A stretch of DNA of 64,000 nt. Origin: Buxus sempervirens (lineage: Eukaryota > Streptophyta > Magnoliopsida > Buxales > Buxaceae). The notes beneath the pieces were generated by a model. It ran no database searches and had not been told where the DNA came from. It saw nothing but the letters and a program-made list of their open reading frames with translations. The number at the start of each line of letters is the position of its first letter. Position 1 is the first letter of the stretch. This document shows, piece after piece, positions 21,554 to 36,000 of this stretch. The stretch spans positions 17,306,534-17,370,533 of the forward strand of contig OX387193.1 of the NCBI GenBank assembly GCA_947561395.2, read 5' to 3'. Made by a program: the position numbers and the translations under genes.

Positions 21554-23129
21554 GAGGGTGTTTGGAAACGTTTCTAAATACAAACGGAAAACCAAAAACA
21601 TGTTTGGTAAAGGCAAATTTGAAATCGTTTTTTAGAAAAACGGTTCAAAAATAATCCCGTTTTTAAAAACCAAAAATTTCGGTTTCTAAAAATGACAAAC
21701 CATTTTTCTTCAGAATGGCAATTTTGTAATACCACCGTCGTTCTCTATTCGATAACAAACCCACCTCTCGTCTCTCTTCCTCACGAAACTCCTCTCTTCC
21801 TCACAAGCACGACGAGATCAAATCAGAAATCCAAGCAAAATCCAAGAGAACGGCATTGTTTTTCTCACTGTAAGTCCCTCTAAAAGTTCCCATCTCTCTA
21901 TCATTTTTTGTTACTTCCATCAGATTTTGAGTCTCTTTTTATCCCATTGTCACTGTTTGGGTTAGTTTGGTCTTTGGCCTCTGATGGCGCATTCTGATCT
22001 TCAGCCCTAACGCTTTCGTTTTGCTTCTCATTGTTATTGCCTTTTTATTGGCTTTTTTCTGGCCAAATCTCTGCATTTTCCTTGTTTTCATTAGTTTCAA
22101 CAAAAGCTTCGCATCTTCTCTATTTTCGCCAGTTTTTTTATCAGGATCTTTGCAGTAATATTTCCGGTCACTGTAACTTTCTACTGCTGCGGTGATATCT
22201 TCAAGTTCCATGTCTGAAAACAGACGGAAGTACAATTTTAGCAAGAAAATAATGCTTTTGAGCATGAGATGTAGGCCGAACACAGCAACCTGGATTCTTA
22301 TTCTTTCTAATTTCTTAGTGTTGTTCAATCACCTCATTCTTTCTAATTTCTAAGGGATTAGACTGAAGACTGTTTTTTTGGGGATTAAATTTGATGAAGA
22401 TCATCAACCGTACACAACCTCTATGCTTTTCAAAATCTTCAATAAAGAAAAACATAATCTCATTATGAATATAATATGCTTTTTAAAATCCCATTAGAAC
22501 CATTTTCCAAGATTTCTTTTTAATTTTTCATGCCCAAAGTGATGCCCATCGTTACCTGTTGAGAATTCTGGATCGTTGAAGACCATGGGTATCATTTTGT
22601 AAATTGAAGAACTTATTATGTGCTTTTGATATTTCAAGGAGCTTGGGGTTTGAAATAATTCTTTGTTTTTAATTTGCATCTCTCTTCCAAACTTCCATTT
22701 AAATTTGATCTACTTTCCATTTTCTAGTTCATTTCTTCATTTTAAAGGCTTTGAAGTGAGCTTTTTTTTGGTATTTTCTAGCTTATTGAATTTATTAAAA
22801 ACTATATAAATTTTCACAGGCATGTGCATCTAGGGAATTATTTAACTAGGTTCATTCTTTATTATTCAATGTAATAGGATATTGTTTTGGCGTATTGAAC
22901 TTAACTTGTTTTCTGTATTTCAATGCATTTTTGTTGATTTTAAAAACTTAAATTGTTTTTTTTATTAATTATTACCAAACAGGTTTCTTTTCATCTATTT
23001 CCAAAAACTCAAAAAACAGTAATTGTTACCAAACGGGTTTTTTGTCAATTGTTTTCAAAAACCCAAAAACAGTTAGAAATGTTTTTAGTTTTGAAACTAT
23101 TTTTAAAAAAAACGTTACCAAACGGCCTC
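21554..23129. mobile_element. TIR-type non-autonomous element
   Basis: The left end GAGGGTGTTTGGAAACGTTT and the complement of the right end GAGGCCGTTTGGTAACGTTT are inverted repeats with few mismatches. Adjacent sequence at both ends has runs such as AAAACGG and CCAAAAAC. I see no transposase. No clear target duplication flanks it, so Harbinger-like or Mutator-like origin is undecided. A related fragment lies at 59659-59850, sharing ATGGCAATTTTGTAAT and the GTTTGGTAAA start. Confidence 0.6.
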
Positions 23130-24012
23130 AAAATTAACTTAGAAAAAATAAAATCAGAGAGGCTTCCAGGCCATACACGAAGAACATTACAGTGAAGCCT
23201 CTGTAACTGAGAAAGATGTGTACCTGATATCATCCACACCAGCAGTGTTGAGAGTCAGCTGTTGTGCCTTGAAGAGCCAAACATTTCTGAAGTTGCAGAT
23301 CTTCCATAGGGTCAAAAGTGGCTTAAGAATTGAGGATTCTCATCAGGTCTGCCTTGCCTCTGGATATACCAAATCAGATGACAGGAATGAAAGTGAAGAA
23401 TACAGCAAGTAAACTGGCATTTGATTGGCCATGGAAGTGAAACCCGTCACCTCAGAAATTATGCAATACAAATATCCAGGTGGCAATCCTACGGTTATAA
23501 CCGATAAGGTGACTTCTGCATTGCTCCAAGAAGTCTTATATGATAGTGACCTTGACAGAAAGATCTTGCAAAAGGAATAATCCATACATGACAAGAAGTT
23601 GGAAAGTTTACAACAATTCATACTCAGTTATGAAAATCTGGATCCATATATTAACCAGGACTGTATATATTATTGAACTTGAATAATTAAAATATGAGCT
23701 ATCCAAATATTAGCCAGGAAGATACAATATAAAATGGACTGGAAAAGAAGTGGAGGCTATAGGAAAAATTACAGTGAAGATTTACAGAAACAACTAAGCC
23801 CCTCTCCAGAAGAACCAAGGAATAATCAACTAAGATTACAATTTCTATCAAAGCCAATGTCTTCCTTGTGGCCTTATAATGATCTCACAAAATTGGAGAA
23901 AACCCTGACTTTTACAAAAGAATTGTGCCTTTTTGGCATGGAAAGAAGATTACTCAAAGACATACCATGTGCTTACAACGTGATCCTACAATACATAAAA
24001 AGGGCGTTGATG
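23130..24012 (-). other. Downstream of OXA2: probable 3' untranslated region and flank
   Basis: No coding region is supported. The part nearest 24013 should contain the 3' untranslated region of the OXA2 gene; the polyadenylation site could not be fixed. Open frames on the + strand here run antisense to the last OXA2 exon. Confidence 0.4.
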
Positions 24013-27000
24013 TTAGTAATCTCTTCGACTGCTGACAAGATCACTGGCAAAATCATCCTCATCCTTCTCGCATTGTTCCAAGTAGTCCTTATAAGCCACT
24101 GGATCATAAGCCGCAGCCATACGCAGATAATTCAGAGCTTCAGGCTTACGGCCTTCATTGTACAAAGCACTGGAAAGCAGGGTAACTCAGTTTGGAATTC
24201 AGTGATCAAGCAAATGACTAGGTACTTGATAGATGGAGATAAAGCATTATGAACAAAAAAATGTTCCAGTCAGATAGAAATCATTACAACCAACAGCCTG
24301 CTGGCATTCATACCTTGCTAGCAGTAAGAGCCCATCATAGTAATGGGCTTTGCTCTTTGGATCTTCCGGCTCTTCGAATAAGGCTATTCTTTGTAGATGT
24401 TCTAATCCATCAGCGGTTTTCCCCTGCCACAAAGGAGTGAAAAATGAAAAAGAGATGGTAGACCAGAATCAACAACTAACAAGGCTGTACATAATGCTTA
24501 TGGCCATGATTAAAAGAAGCAAGCAGCTTTAGAGAAAACATATTCTAATTAACGAGTACTAAATTGAGCACCAACAAATATGATGACATTCCCCATGTAT
24601 ACATGTAATGGCTCTCTGCATGTTGACCAAGGTTGTCAGGAAAGTGCTTCACACTGTAGTTCCTCAGGCATGAACAATAAATATTCAATAATAAGGTGCT
24701 TTAAATATATTGCATCAGCAATAAATCATGCATAGGTTGCCAGAAAGAGATGCAGTGTCATACCATAACTCATAAAAGCTTTAAAGCATTCATACATTCT
24801 ATTCTAGTCTTATGCAGCATTTCCTTCTAATGAATTTATTGTTGAGATTCACCTGTCGTATATAGGTAACACCTGCCCACGAAGATGCAATGATCAAAAG
24901 ATCAACCTCCTCAGCTGTTGTTGGATGTCCAGGTAGAAGGAGCTAACAAATGTCATCACAAGTTCCGAAGATTAGAAGACCAAGGAAAACCAACATGAAG
25001 ACGAATGTTCAAGGTATAATTAGAAGAACTCAACCCCAAATATAAATATATATATATATAGGGAGAACTGAAAATTTATGGCTACTTAGACTTCATACAT
25101 TGGAGATAGAACGTTCTAAATATTCAGTAGCCTCCACCAGCAATCCTTTTTGCAATAGAGTCTGTCCCATCACAATCAAAGCCCTCACATATTCAGGATC
25201 CTTCTCAAGTGCCATTCTGTGGCCAAATATTACTTCTAAGGTACATCAAGAACCACAAGTAAACAGCTAGTAGTATTTAAGAAACAACTAGCAAGGGAGA
25301 AGAATATTACCGCAGCAATGGTATTGCCCTATCTCTCTGCCCCTTTGCCAAGAGTTGGACTGAATTCTGTACATGGTCCCAGTAAGGATGATATGAGAAA
25401 ATCTGTTACTCCAAATAACTTAGAACAAAAAGGTGCTCATGTTGATACCACTTACAGCAAGCAGTTCATTAGGTGGTAAGTTATGTAAAGAAATTTTACG
25501 CTCCGCTGGTGCATCCAACGGCTTCATTTCAAGTGTATCTGGTTCTGTAGGATTTCCACTCTCCTCAGGAGTGGCTTTGACTGGTAAACCCAATATCCCA
25601 CGAACAGCAGGATTGCGAAGAGTTACTTGCTGCAAATATTGGTTGCAAGCAAAATGTAATAACGATATTATTAAGTTTATTGACTGCAAGCAAAAGGTTA
25701 CCTGAAATCTAGAAAATTAAAATCTTGTAGTCATGGTTTACATCTCAACAAACCCATATGAGGAACAATGTAAAATCCAGAAAACAAGATGTCAAAGTAA
25801 CCCGCAAATAACTAAAATTTCTTAACCAGGCACAGCTATATACTGAAGTAAATTGTCAACCTATCAAAAACAAAAACAAAAATCAAGTCATCCTGTTGAT
25901 GATCGCTTGGCATCAAATTTTTAAACTCTAAATCATGAACACGACATTTTCCTTTGGCAAAAACATTAAGCATAAGTCCTCAAGGCATGATGCTTACGTC
26001 TTACGAACATGTAATTTTTTGTTGAATAAATATATGCATAAAATATAATATTATAACAATATAACAAAAAAGTAAAATAGAGCTGGCATGAATAAGAACA
26101 CATAAATCAATCACCAAATTCCTTATCACAACTAGTTGGTGTTCGTGACATGGATCCTATTTCCACATCCCAATCTATCAAAATCCATATCTTCAACCAG
26201 ATTATGAGTATTCAAACCCTTTTTGACTAACTCCATCCACGTTCTTTTTTGTTTTTCCCTTGTACTCTTAGATCTTTCAATGAATAAGCTTTCACACCAA
26301 ACTTTTCACAACCACCACCCAGATTTTAGCTTTACATGCCCAAACCATCTAAGCCTATCAACTATTTGGACAACAAACACTCTCAAATGAATTCACTCCT
26401 TATCTTTCCCAGTCTTCCCACATCATGCATATTAACATTTGCTTCTCAGTAATTCTCATAAGAATACATATTTTCATAATAAGATGGGGTGGGTTGGTGA
26501 AATGCATTAGGTTTACAAAATGGATTTCACACATGATAGATGATTTGGCAAACCCCAGTTTCCCAAATATACTTCCATATAACCTTCCATATACTTAGTT
26601 TCAATAGCAAACAAGTTTGCCACACAGCGAGAAAGAATCCCCAAAATAGTGTCTTTTTTGTACACATCTCAAAAGTTACTAAAAATACCTGAAAAGCCAC
26701 CCTAAAACGACAGGATCTGACACATATGTATTAAGAAGGCATATATGGGTGATTTATATTCAAAGGGTCCTGTCAGAAGGCGGTCCAGATTTGCCACATC
26801 ATTAATGTCACCATGTCTTACCAAGGAACTAAACATGGTGAGAAGTGTAATTTCTGTTAACTCTATCTAGTTTCAAGTAGCTAACAAATGAAGTTTTCAA
26901 ACTTTTACTTTATGAAACTGTGCATGTTGTTGGCAAAAAAGTGTATATTATGGAAAACTAAAATAACTTCAGACAAAAATTGTTGCAACAAATGAATGTT

Positions 27001-30000
27001 GTGAATTTAATGGCCTAAAACTTCATTAAGGGCAAATTGATAAATCACAAATTAATTAAAAACAAAAGTTAAACAGATAGTTTCATTTATGTGGCCAGAT
27101 TACTAATTTTATTTATTGGAAGGAGTCAACCTTCAAATATAAAGTAAGCCTTAACATGTGTAACATGAGCTGATGTAAGACTTGACACTATTACACAAGA
27201 GCATCCCAAGATTTAAGCCCATAGGCATTTTTCTAGAGGAAAATTACCGTATGGTTTTTTTTAAAACCAAAATGACCTTCCATTCAATCTTTTTACAAAA
27301 TGACCACTGAAAAACAACTTTTGAAAAATAATGACAAATTGGTCCTACAGGTCAGCATCTCTCTTGCCAGAAGTTGAAAAAGACGTTTTTAGCCCCACCC
27401 ATTTGGTTCAACCACTACCCAAATCGGTTTTCAACTGGTTTGAACAATTTAACCGTTGAACTATTGAACTATTGAACTGTTATTTAGAGGTTCAGAGGAA
27501 AAAAAAAAAAAAGAAAAACAAAAGACGTTCAAACCCATATTACATTGGAAACCTTCTCTTATTCATCACATTCTTCCCATGGCTATGTGGATTGGCAACA
27601 ACGAAGGCGGCTAAAATAATTTCCCCAAATAAATTAAACTAAAAAGTCTTTTGTAATGCTCTTTGTTTGCCTGTTGTTCATCCCATTGTTTGCTATGGGC
27701 AATACTTTGTTCCTTTCCATTAAAGAGCTTTATGGAGAAGATAATGGAGCTATTTATTTGTTGTTGGCATGGGAGCTTCAAGGAATATAGAGCAAGAGTT
27801 AGCACAATGTATGTTTTAACTTCCACCATTTTATTTTTTGGGCCTGTTTTTAGTGTATCTGTTTTTCTCCCACTTTTTAAGACAAATATTCATCAACAAT
27901 AAGTTATGTTGTGGTTCTTGTGAAGCTAGACTCCACTTGGAATAACCTTGTAATCCCTACAAGTAGCTAGTTCAGTCCTTCTAAGAAGAAAAAAAAATCA
28001 ATTTGACTCCAATTTGATCCACTCTTAAAAGTCACCAAATGTTCAATTGTCTTTTGGAAAAAGGTTTTTGCTAAAGCAAGGTCATAGGCCACTGCAAACT
28101 CAAGAACTGATCTTCCCATTTCATTCCTTTGACCAAAGTCTTTTCCTCCATGAATTCTATTCTAAACAGCACTCTCATCCCTTACATGACCATTTAAATC
28201 CCCTTTTATAATTATCCTTTCACTTTCATATATGCCTTGTATACCCATTCATATCTTCCCAAAAAAAGTCTTTTAATGCTTTCACCTAAACCTACTTGAG
28301 GTGCATAGCCGCTAATAACATTTACAACTTCTTGGCCTATGATTAACTCAAGCAAGATTATTCTATCACTAATTCTCCTAACAGCAACAACATTATATCT
28401 AATATTCTTATCTACCATTATTCCTAACCCAGTCTATTATTACTTTTCCCTATATACTAAAATTTATACTTATTAACATCTTCAGCCTTATCTCCTTTCC
28501 TTTTAGTTTCTTGTAAATGCATTATATCTATCCTCCTCTTCAAAGTATCTACTAAATCTCGCTTCTTCCCTGTTAAGGGTCCTATATTCCAAATACCTAA
28601 GTAAATACTACTCCCTTGGACTAGCTTTTTTACTTGCGTTCATCGAACTTGATACAAGAACCATTGCTCAATTCACACTGCAACCAAGCAGCGCTGCAAT
28701 GCGTAGTTTGCGGAGGATGCCCTCAATCCCTGTTCATTTCTCACTGCAACCGAGCTTCGTTGCAACGCGTTACTTAAAACGGGTAACGACCTAGCATGTA
28801 AATGGGATTGTAATTCAAGATTCATGTCATGTTTAGATTTAGCAAGAGTTTTACAACAGCTGCTAACTTGAAGAAACCCTCCTCCTTTACCCGAGCTTGG
28901 AACCGACAGCGCATAAAAGATATAACAATAACAACAAACACTGGCATTTTAAGGTTTAAAGAAAGTAATAATCAATTTAAAAATCATGGGTAATTTAATC
29001 ATAGCCATTCATAGGTTAGTTTGAATAAAAATTAATAAGGGATAAAAATAGTAAAATGACTACTTTTGTTGATTTTATAAACCTGACAAGGGAGGTTAAC
29101 GTCATTTCAGAAACCTTAGGGGAGGTATTTGCAGTCGCCAAAAACCAAAAGGGAGGTAAGTGTAATTTACTCTTGGGAGAATAGCAAGTTTGATCATCAA
29201 ATAGGGCACAAATTGTGTGCAACAAAAAAAATACAAGATTCTTATAATGGTTGATTGAAGTCACTTCAAGATACCTTCAATGCTCATGATATTGATTAAA
29301 TAGAGGACTCATTAAGGGGTATTATCAATATAATCCACATGGTGAGGGCTCTCAGAGGATCTTGAACATTTCTTAGATGCCCTTAATTTGTTGTTTAAAT
29401 TGCTTCTTTTTTAAGGACCAGGCCCACTAATACTGAGTTGAGGAGTGAATTATTGGAATTACTACTCTCAAACCATCTTAGACATTTCTCTAATGCCCTT
29501 GATTTGTTGTTTCAATTCCTTCTTTCCTAAGGACCAGCCCCACTTAGGATTGTCAATGGGTTGAATTCCCGATCCGAATTCGACCCATATTTGAACTGAT
29601 TAATCGAATTTGGATACACATTTACATCCGTCAGATTGAATATGGTTATAAATAGTTTTATCCAAAATTTTTTGAATCCGAATATGGTTATAACCATATT
29701 CGACCGAATATCTGATTTTATATTGGATTTATTATATTTAATAAAGTTATTAAATATTATATTGTTTATCTAAAGACAAATCATGTTCGGAGGGGCCCTT
29801 GTCTCTCCCTTTTATAGATGAGGTCGGCTGGGAACTCCCTTTCCCAGCCGATTTGGGATTAATGCACGCAAGTTCCTAGCGTTTGCGTTATCCCATTGTC
29901 CCACATCGGCTGGAAACTTCTGTTTCCAGCTGACTTGCCTTATAAAATGCGCTCTTCCCCTCCTTTCTTATTGCGTGTAAGAACATGGTTCAACAACTTT

Positions 30001-33000
30001 AAACCATTTCGGGGTTAACCATAAGAAAATTCGAATAATCCAATTCGGATATAATCGAATTCGAATATAAATATAAATTTCAAATTGACAGCCCTAGCCC
30101 CACTACTACTGAGCTGAGGAGTGACCTATTGGAATTACTGCTCTCAACAAGTCAGGTCAGACCACCTTAGACATTTCTCTCTTGGTTTGATGTTTCAGTT
30201 TCTTCTTTCCTAAGGATGAGCCCCACTATTAATGAGATGAGGAGTGAGTTATAGTAATTACTAACAGATAGCTCAAATCATGGGCACATAACCATAAACC
30301 TGGGCCTAGAAAATTTTATTTTTTTCCATGATCAATATCAGGATAAAAAACTGTTTACCCCTTTTTTAATGCCATGGATGGGATTTCACTAAGTTCTACC
30401 TCTGGTCAGACAAGTCATTGTTACTGCTATTGGAAATGTAAGACAATCCATAAATTCCTTTAAAATACAGCCACATGCATTCTCAATGTAAAGACAATGA
30501 AATATGATGACAAACCTGAATAAAAGTTAATGAACTATTAGTCAGCCAGTATACCAGGCTCCCCTGCAAAAACAACAGAAAAAGGGAACAAACCGACAGG
30601 TGACTTCACTATCTTAAAGTGACCATATGCTAAATTATGATGAGATATCAGGAAAGAGATATCTGAATAAAGAAAGAAAAACGAATGTTATCGTATCCTG
30701 TCATTTCCTGGTGTATAAAGATGTCTCTGCAATGCTATTTGTGTACACACAACATTACACAGGTTTGATAAGTACAGCTTCTCTCAAAATACAGCTTACC
30801 AATATCCGAATATTTAATAGTACAACAATATTTTAAAAACATAATCTAAAAAAAATGGTTGGAACTAAATTAATAAAGACTATTCTGTAACTGTATTCAA
30901 TAACCCATCATTCAGGGGCCAAGCAAATCTGATATTTGAACACATAATTCATCGAGAAAGAAAACATATTTCAAAGATTTCTTAGCCATAACCAAATATT
31001 TTATAGTTGTCAGTCTGTCAGTGTACCCTTTTGATGCCCATTTATTAATGCCATGGGGGAACAATGTAGTCTATCTAGACGGTGCTTTTGATAGAGCTCA
31101 TCTGGATTGGAAACCAGTATAATATGTCAATGTATGTCCTTTATCAAAAATTTATAGAACCACACAAGTTGGGGCTGCTCTCCATATTTTTCAATTAATA
31201 CAATACAAAAATAGGGGACATTTCTAAGCATTTGGAATTTTCATCACAACGAGATGCTGAGGCAGAAAACATACAGGTGCTTTTCAGCCACCTTATTAGC
31301 CACCATATTTTCACAGGCCAAGTACATGCATGGATAAGCATGTGGTTGCAAAGGAAGGGCAAGCTTGGGATAGGTGTGGCCAACTCATAGAGGATTTTCA
31401 GTAGTTGGCAGATAGGTATACTTCGCCAGGTGCCACAATACTAGGCCTCTTTCCAAGACAAAATTTAAAAAAAGGTATGCTCCAATCGGAACTCACTAGA
31501 GCCACTAGTTTTGAGCAAGGAAAGCAGTTTTGATGAAATTTCGTCTGTGCAGCAAAATTTCACCAGTGCCAATCCAAGCCAGCATTAGAACTCCCTAGTT
31601 TCGGTATTCCTCCCATTATCTATACAAGAGTAAATAAATTCCTAATCAAAATAGGTGAAATTCCATTAAATTTTTAATGGCGAGTGCAGCTCATGCTACC
31701 CATTTTGTATGTTTATGTTTTATTACCATACATCTTTTGTTTTGAAATTTGTATTATAGTTGGAAGTAAAAAGAATAGGGCTTGAAGGAGGAAGAGAGGA
31801 GAAGAAAAAAGAAGGGATCTAAAAAATGGTTAGAGTTAGTTAAGATCCCTCACCCCAAACATCTATTCATATTAATCACTAATAATGAAGATTACAATAA
31901 TGCCATTAACTACATGCCCTTGTAATAATAAACAAAAGAATCACACACACCCTATGCTCTTCACAATTATAGACCACTCATAATATATTTTGTGAGATAA
32001 TTAAATGCCTTTAGATTTGGTTCATTTTATTCTTACAAATATACTGAAATTTTTAATGTATTTCACCTTAAGTATTGTTCCTTTTTTTTCAGATTTTTTT
32101 ACAGTTTTTATAGTTTTATCATACTTCTTTTTTTTTTTTTTTTTTGGGAATTTTGTTTACTTTCTGAAACTTATCCGCATTGCCAAATGAGCAGTGTGCC
32201 AATGAAATTCCGATGGAACAGATAGTGAGCCGCAAGCAAAAAAAACCTTGAAATTGGCCCAATGCACCTTGTTTATGAGTGTGTCCATTCATTTTTTTTT
32301 TGATTGAGTGTGTCCATTCAAGTCCCAAAGTTCTCACCATTAGTCCTAGACTCAACCTGGCAAAGACCTAGTTCCCAATACATGCTAGGTGCAAAGGGAA
32401 ATATACCCACTACCATGCAATTAGAAGAAAAACATAACATTATTTCAACCACCAAAAGCCTAGATTTCCTTAAGGACATCCAAGGGAAGAACCTTCAGCA
32501 AGGTTTTAATCCAAGCAAAAGTTCTCAAAGAACACACATGTCTAAAGGCTAATCTTTATCCAATAGGTAAAAAGAAAAAAATCCTTACTACACTTTCATA
32601 GCATCTCTTTATGAGAAGAAAAAAAACAAAGACTTAACTAAAACTCCTCCCAATTTTTCTCATTAATTTTAGACCACTTTTTGAAAGCCAAAAACATTAA
32701 AATCTTAAGAAGACAGAAAGAGAAATTACAGATCTTGAAGAGATCTTTTTAATGAATTCCACTCTTAAATACTGATGGCATTAGATTCCCTTGTAGGAGA
32801 AAACCCATCCTTGAGTTTGGTATTGTTGTCTTGATCTCTAGCCTCTTGCTCACACAATATTCCTATTTCGGTCTTGAATAACAATTTCAATATCATAGTT
32901 GCTTGATAAGAGGCTGCGTCCAAGTTCCAAAAAATAATTCCGTTAAATCTATTCACAATGAGTTCTTTGTATATTTACTTCAACGTGGTATTTCATTACA

Positions 33001-36000
33001 AGCCCAATAAACGTGCACAATGCTTTCTGAGTAATGCCATTTCATCCTTACCTTCAAGCTTAAAAATTAAACGCCGTCACATCAAGTAGTACTTCTTTTT
33101 GTTACATTTCCTCCCAAAAGGAGATCTATCTGAATCTCATCCAAGTGATTGATAACTCTNNNNNNNNNNNNNNNNNNNNNNNNNNNNNNNNNNNNNNNNN
33201 NNNNNNNNNNNNNNNNNNNNNNNNNNNNNNNNNNNNNNNNNNNNNNNNNNNNNNNNNNNNNNNNNNNNNNNNNNNNNNNNNNNNNNNNNNNNNNNNNNNN
33301 NNNNNNNNNNNNNNNNNNNNNNNNNNNNNNNNNNNNNNNNNNNNNNNNNNNNNNNNNNNGGAAACATGAAACCCACTCCATAAGACTCTAAGGATAAAGA
33401 GAAGAAACACAAAAGTAAATCCTTTTGAACCATCTCTTATCCCACCCTGGATAACATAACCATCAGCCTTTCCTCGATTAATCATGCAACAGGGGAAAAA
33501 ATCCCTATTACCTTCCATTTACTTATGATCAATGCATCGATTGTCAGTCAGAAGGATTGACTACCACAGAGAACATAACCACTCAATACTGTGTACCCCT
33601 GTATGATTTCACCAATGGCAAATTTTGCGTGCAAACCAATTTAGTGAAATGTGAGAAAACATATGAAGCATCAGAAAGAAAAAAGTAAGATGTTTAGAGA
33701 CTATAACACTCCAAGAAAAATATTCAATTCCACTAAGGAACTTTACTTACATGACCACCAACACAAAAATAGAACGAGGCCCAAAATCACAAGAGACATT
33801 GAGATGAGATAACTTTTTTTCTGATGATTAATGGGAAATTTCATTAATATCAAAAGAGAAAAGAGTATAAGATACTCATGAGAAGTAGGTAAAAAGGGTA
33901 AGAAAACAGATATCCTAGTGAAAGCAATGCTAACACAAAGTAGAGAAACCAAATCCCTGAAAACTCAGACTATATCACTACAGTCGACCAACTACGTAGC
34001 ACTTCTTGTGGAAAAGACTAAACTCCTTCCTTATACATACCCAGCCTGTAAGGCTGTAACTCACACCAAGATATCCTCTAGTATCCTAGGTCCTTCAAAC
34101 CAAGGCACCATCAAAATGCAGCCATTCCAAATCCACAATGCAGCATAGAATACAGCATGATAAATCAGCTTCCCTTTCCTTCCAAGGAAGAGGAAACGCT
34201 AAAGATGTGCCAAATCCGCCACTATCTTCGAAAAGACAAAACTCAGCCCGATCTTTTCAATAATAAGGACCACAGGAACATAGCCAACTCAAATGCAATA
34301 GAATGTGATACATTGACTCCCCATCTTTGAAGCAAAATACACTCACATAGGGACAGATATTTAAGAACTTCCTATGCCTTTGGAGATTGTCCAAAGTGTT
34401 AATGCCATTGTTAATTTTGTAAAATACCACCCAAAGGAAGGCCTTGTCTTTGGGAGGGGAATGAGATTTCCAAAGGAAGTGCGGAGAGAAAGGACTCACC
34501 CGATCCAGAACACAACAAAGGAAATCAAAGGAGCTAGATGAAAAATACCCATGACAAAAAAGAGCCCTAACACTACAAAAAATGAGATAATTAGTTATAT
34601 GAAGCATAAATAATAGAAAAATGAAGATTTTCAAGGAATATATCACTACAATTAATTACTCCTGTTAGGAACTTTAACTTACAATTACACGATCACCAAC
34701 AGAGAAAACAAGTTAAATGAATATGATCCAATAGAACAAAAACCAACAGCACAGGAAACATGGAGATGAAATTATTAATTCAGCACAGGAAGCATGGAGA
34801 TGAGATAATTAGTTACCTGAGGAACATGGAGCCCAATCACAAATATTGGCAGTGTAAGAATTTCCAAATAGAGCTTGTAATACTGCAAAATATGTTACAA
34901 ATTCAATAGCAATCCTTTTCTGCACTAATCTAAGGAAATAACTCAACTTTTAAATGCTACTTCGATCTTGCTTTCAGCAACTACGAGATAAACTACTTTT
35001 ATGAAGCCATAAAAGGTGAAAAAGCAAACCACATCCACCAACTCACTTTCGCCAATAAGCTTAACAAGCCACTTGCTTCTCCAACCCTAGACATCTGGAA
35101 GGAAATCTGACACCATAGAAAGAAAGTTCAGAATATTTCTTTTGAGGTATCCAGAAAAAAATAACCAAACAAATTACCATGGTTCAACTACATTTGATTG
35201 TTCAGATAAGCAGTGAGAATATTAGATCATTTTGTGGTATTACCACTAAGATATCCTTTTAAAACTATACTGGTCATCATACATAATCTTAATGTTAGCA
35301 CTTGGAATATGTCATTGATAGACTTGCCATCGTGTTAATAGGTACATTGGGTATCAGAGAGAGTACATGGACAAACGGTTCAGAGATAATTGAGAATTAT
35401 ACACTAGTTTAGTTTCTTGACACTTATTATCGAGACATTGGAGGTAAGCTTTGTTCAACAAAAATAATCAATCAAAGCAAAATTCCCTACCCCAACTAGT
35501 GGGGCCAGCAAAAAGAATCCTATTTCTCAATCCCCAATCAATCAAAGATCAGATTTTTATATACCCAAATGGGTATCCATATCCGTTCTAACAAAATCCA
35601 TCCATGTTTTTATTGTTTCCCTTGTGCTCTTAGTTAGATCTTTCAATAAAAAACCATCTCACACCTTCTCACAGTTGCCTCACTTGATCTTCGTATTACA
35701 TGCCCAAAACATCCTTACTTTCCTTTATCTTGTAACCTATTTGGGCAACATATAACTACTCTCAAATATGTTCATTCTTATCTTTCCCAATCTTTCCAGA
35801 CATCCATCTCAACATCTGTATTTCGGAATTATTATCCTCTGGCATATGTTGCTTTTTGGTTGGCCAACATTCTGATCCATACATCAAATTATCAAAATAG
35901 ACATAATGACAGTCTTATAAATTTTATTTTAATTTAATGAGACACATTGATCACATAAGCCCCAAGAAATCCACAGCTTCAGATGTGATATTAGGCTCAG

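Larger units (their letters stand above)
29340..30280. repeat. Tandem repeat of about 120-160 bp, three copies, split by a MITE
   Basis: TAAGGA(C/T)(C/G)AG followed by CCCACTA, then GAG(T/C)TGAGGAGTGA, TATTGGAATTACT and CTTAGACATTTCTCT recur three times (near 29415, 29528/30105 and 30210). The second copy is interrupted by the hAT MITE at 29545-30096. It lies in intron 8 of OXA2. Confidence 0.65.

Noticed and set aside
21939..22328. Lys/Thr-rich 129-residue open frame on the - strand inside the TIR element
   Set aside because: I considered a captured gene fragment, but no motif is recognisable and the frame is isolated.
23734..24252. A 172-residue open frame on the + strand
   Set aside because: It overlaps the last OXA2 exon in antisense and has no recognisable domain.
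33082..33518. Open frames crossing the N run
   Set aside because: Unknown bases were translated; there is no evidence of coding.
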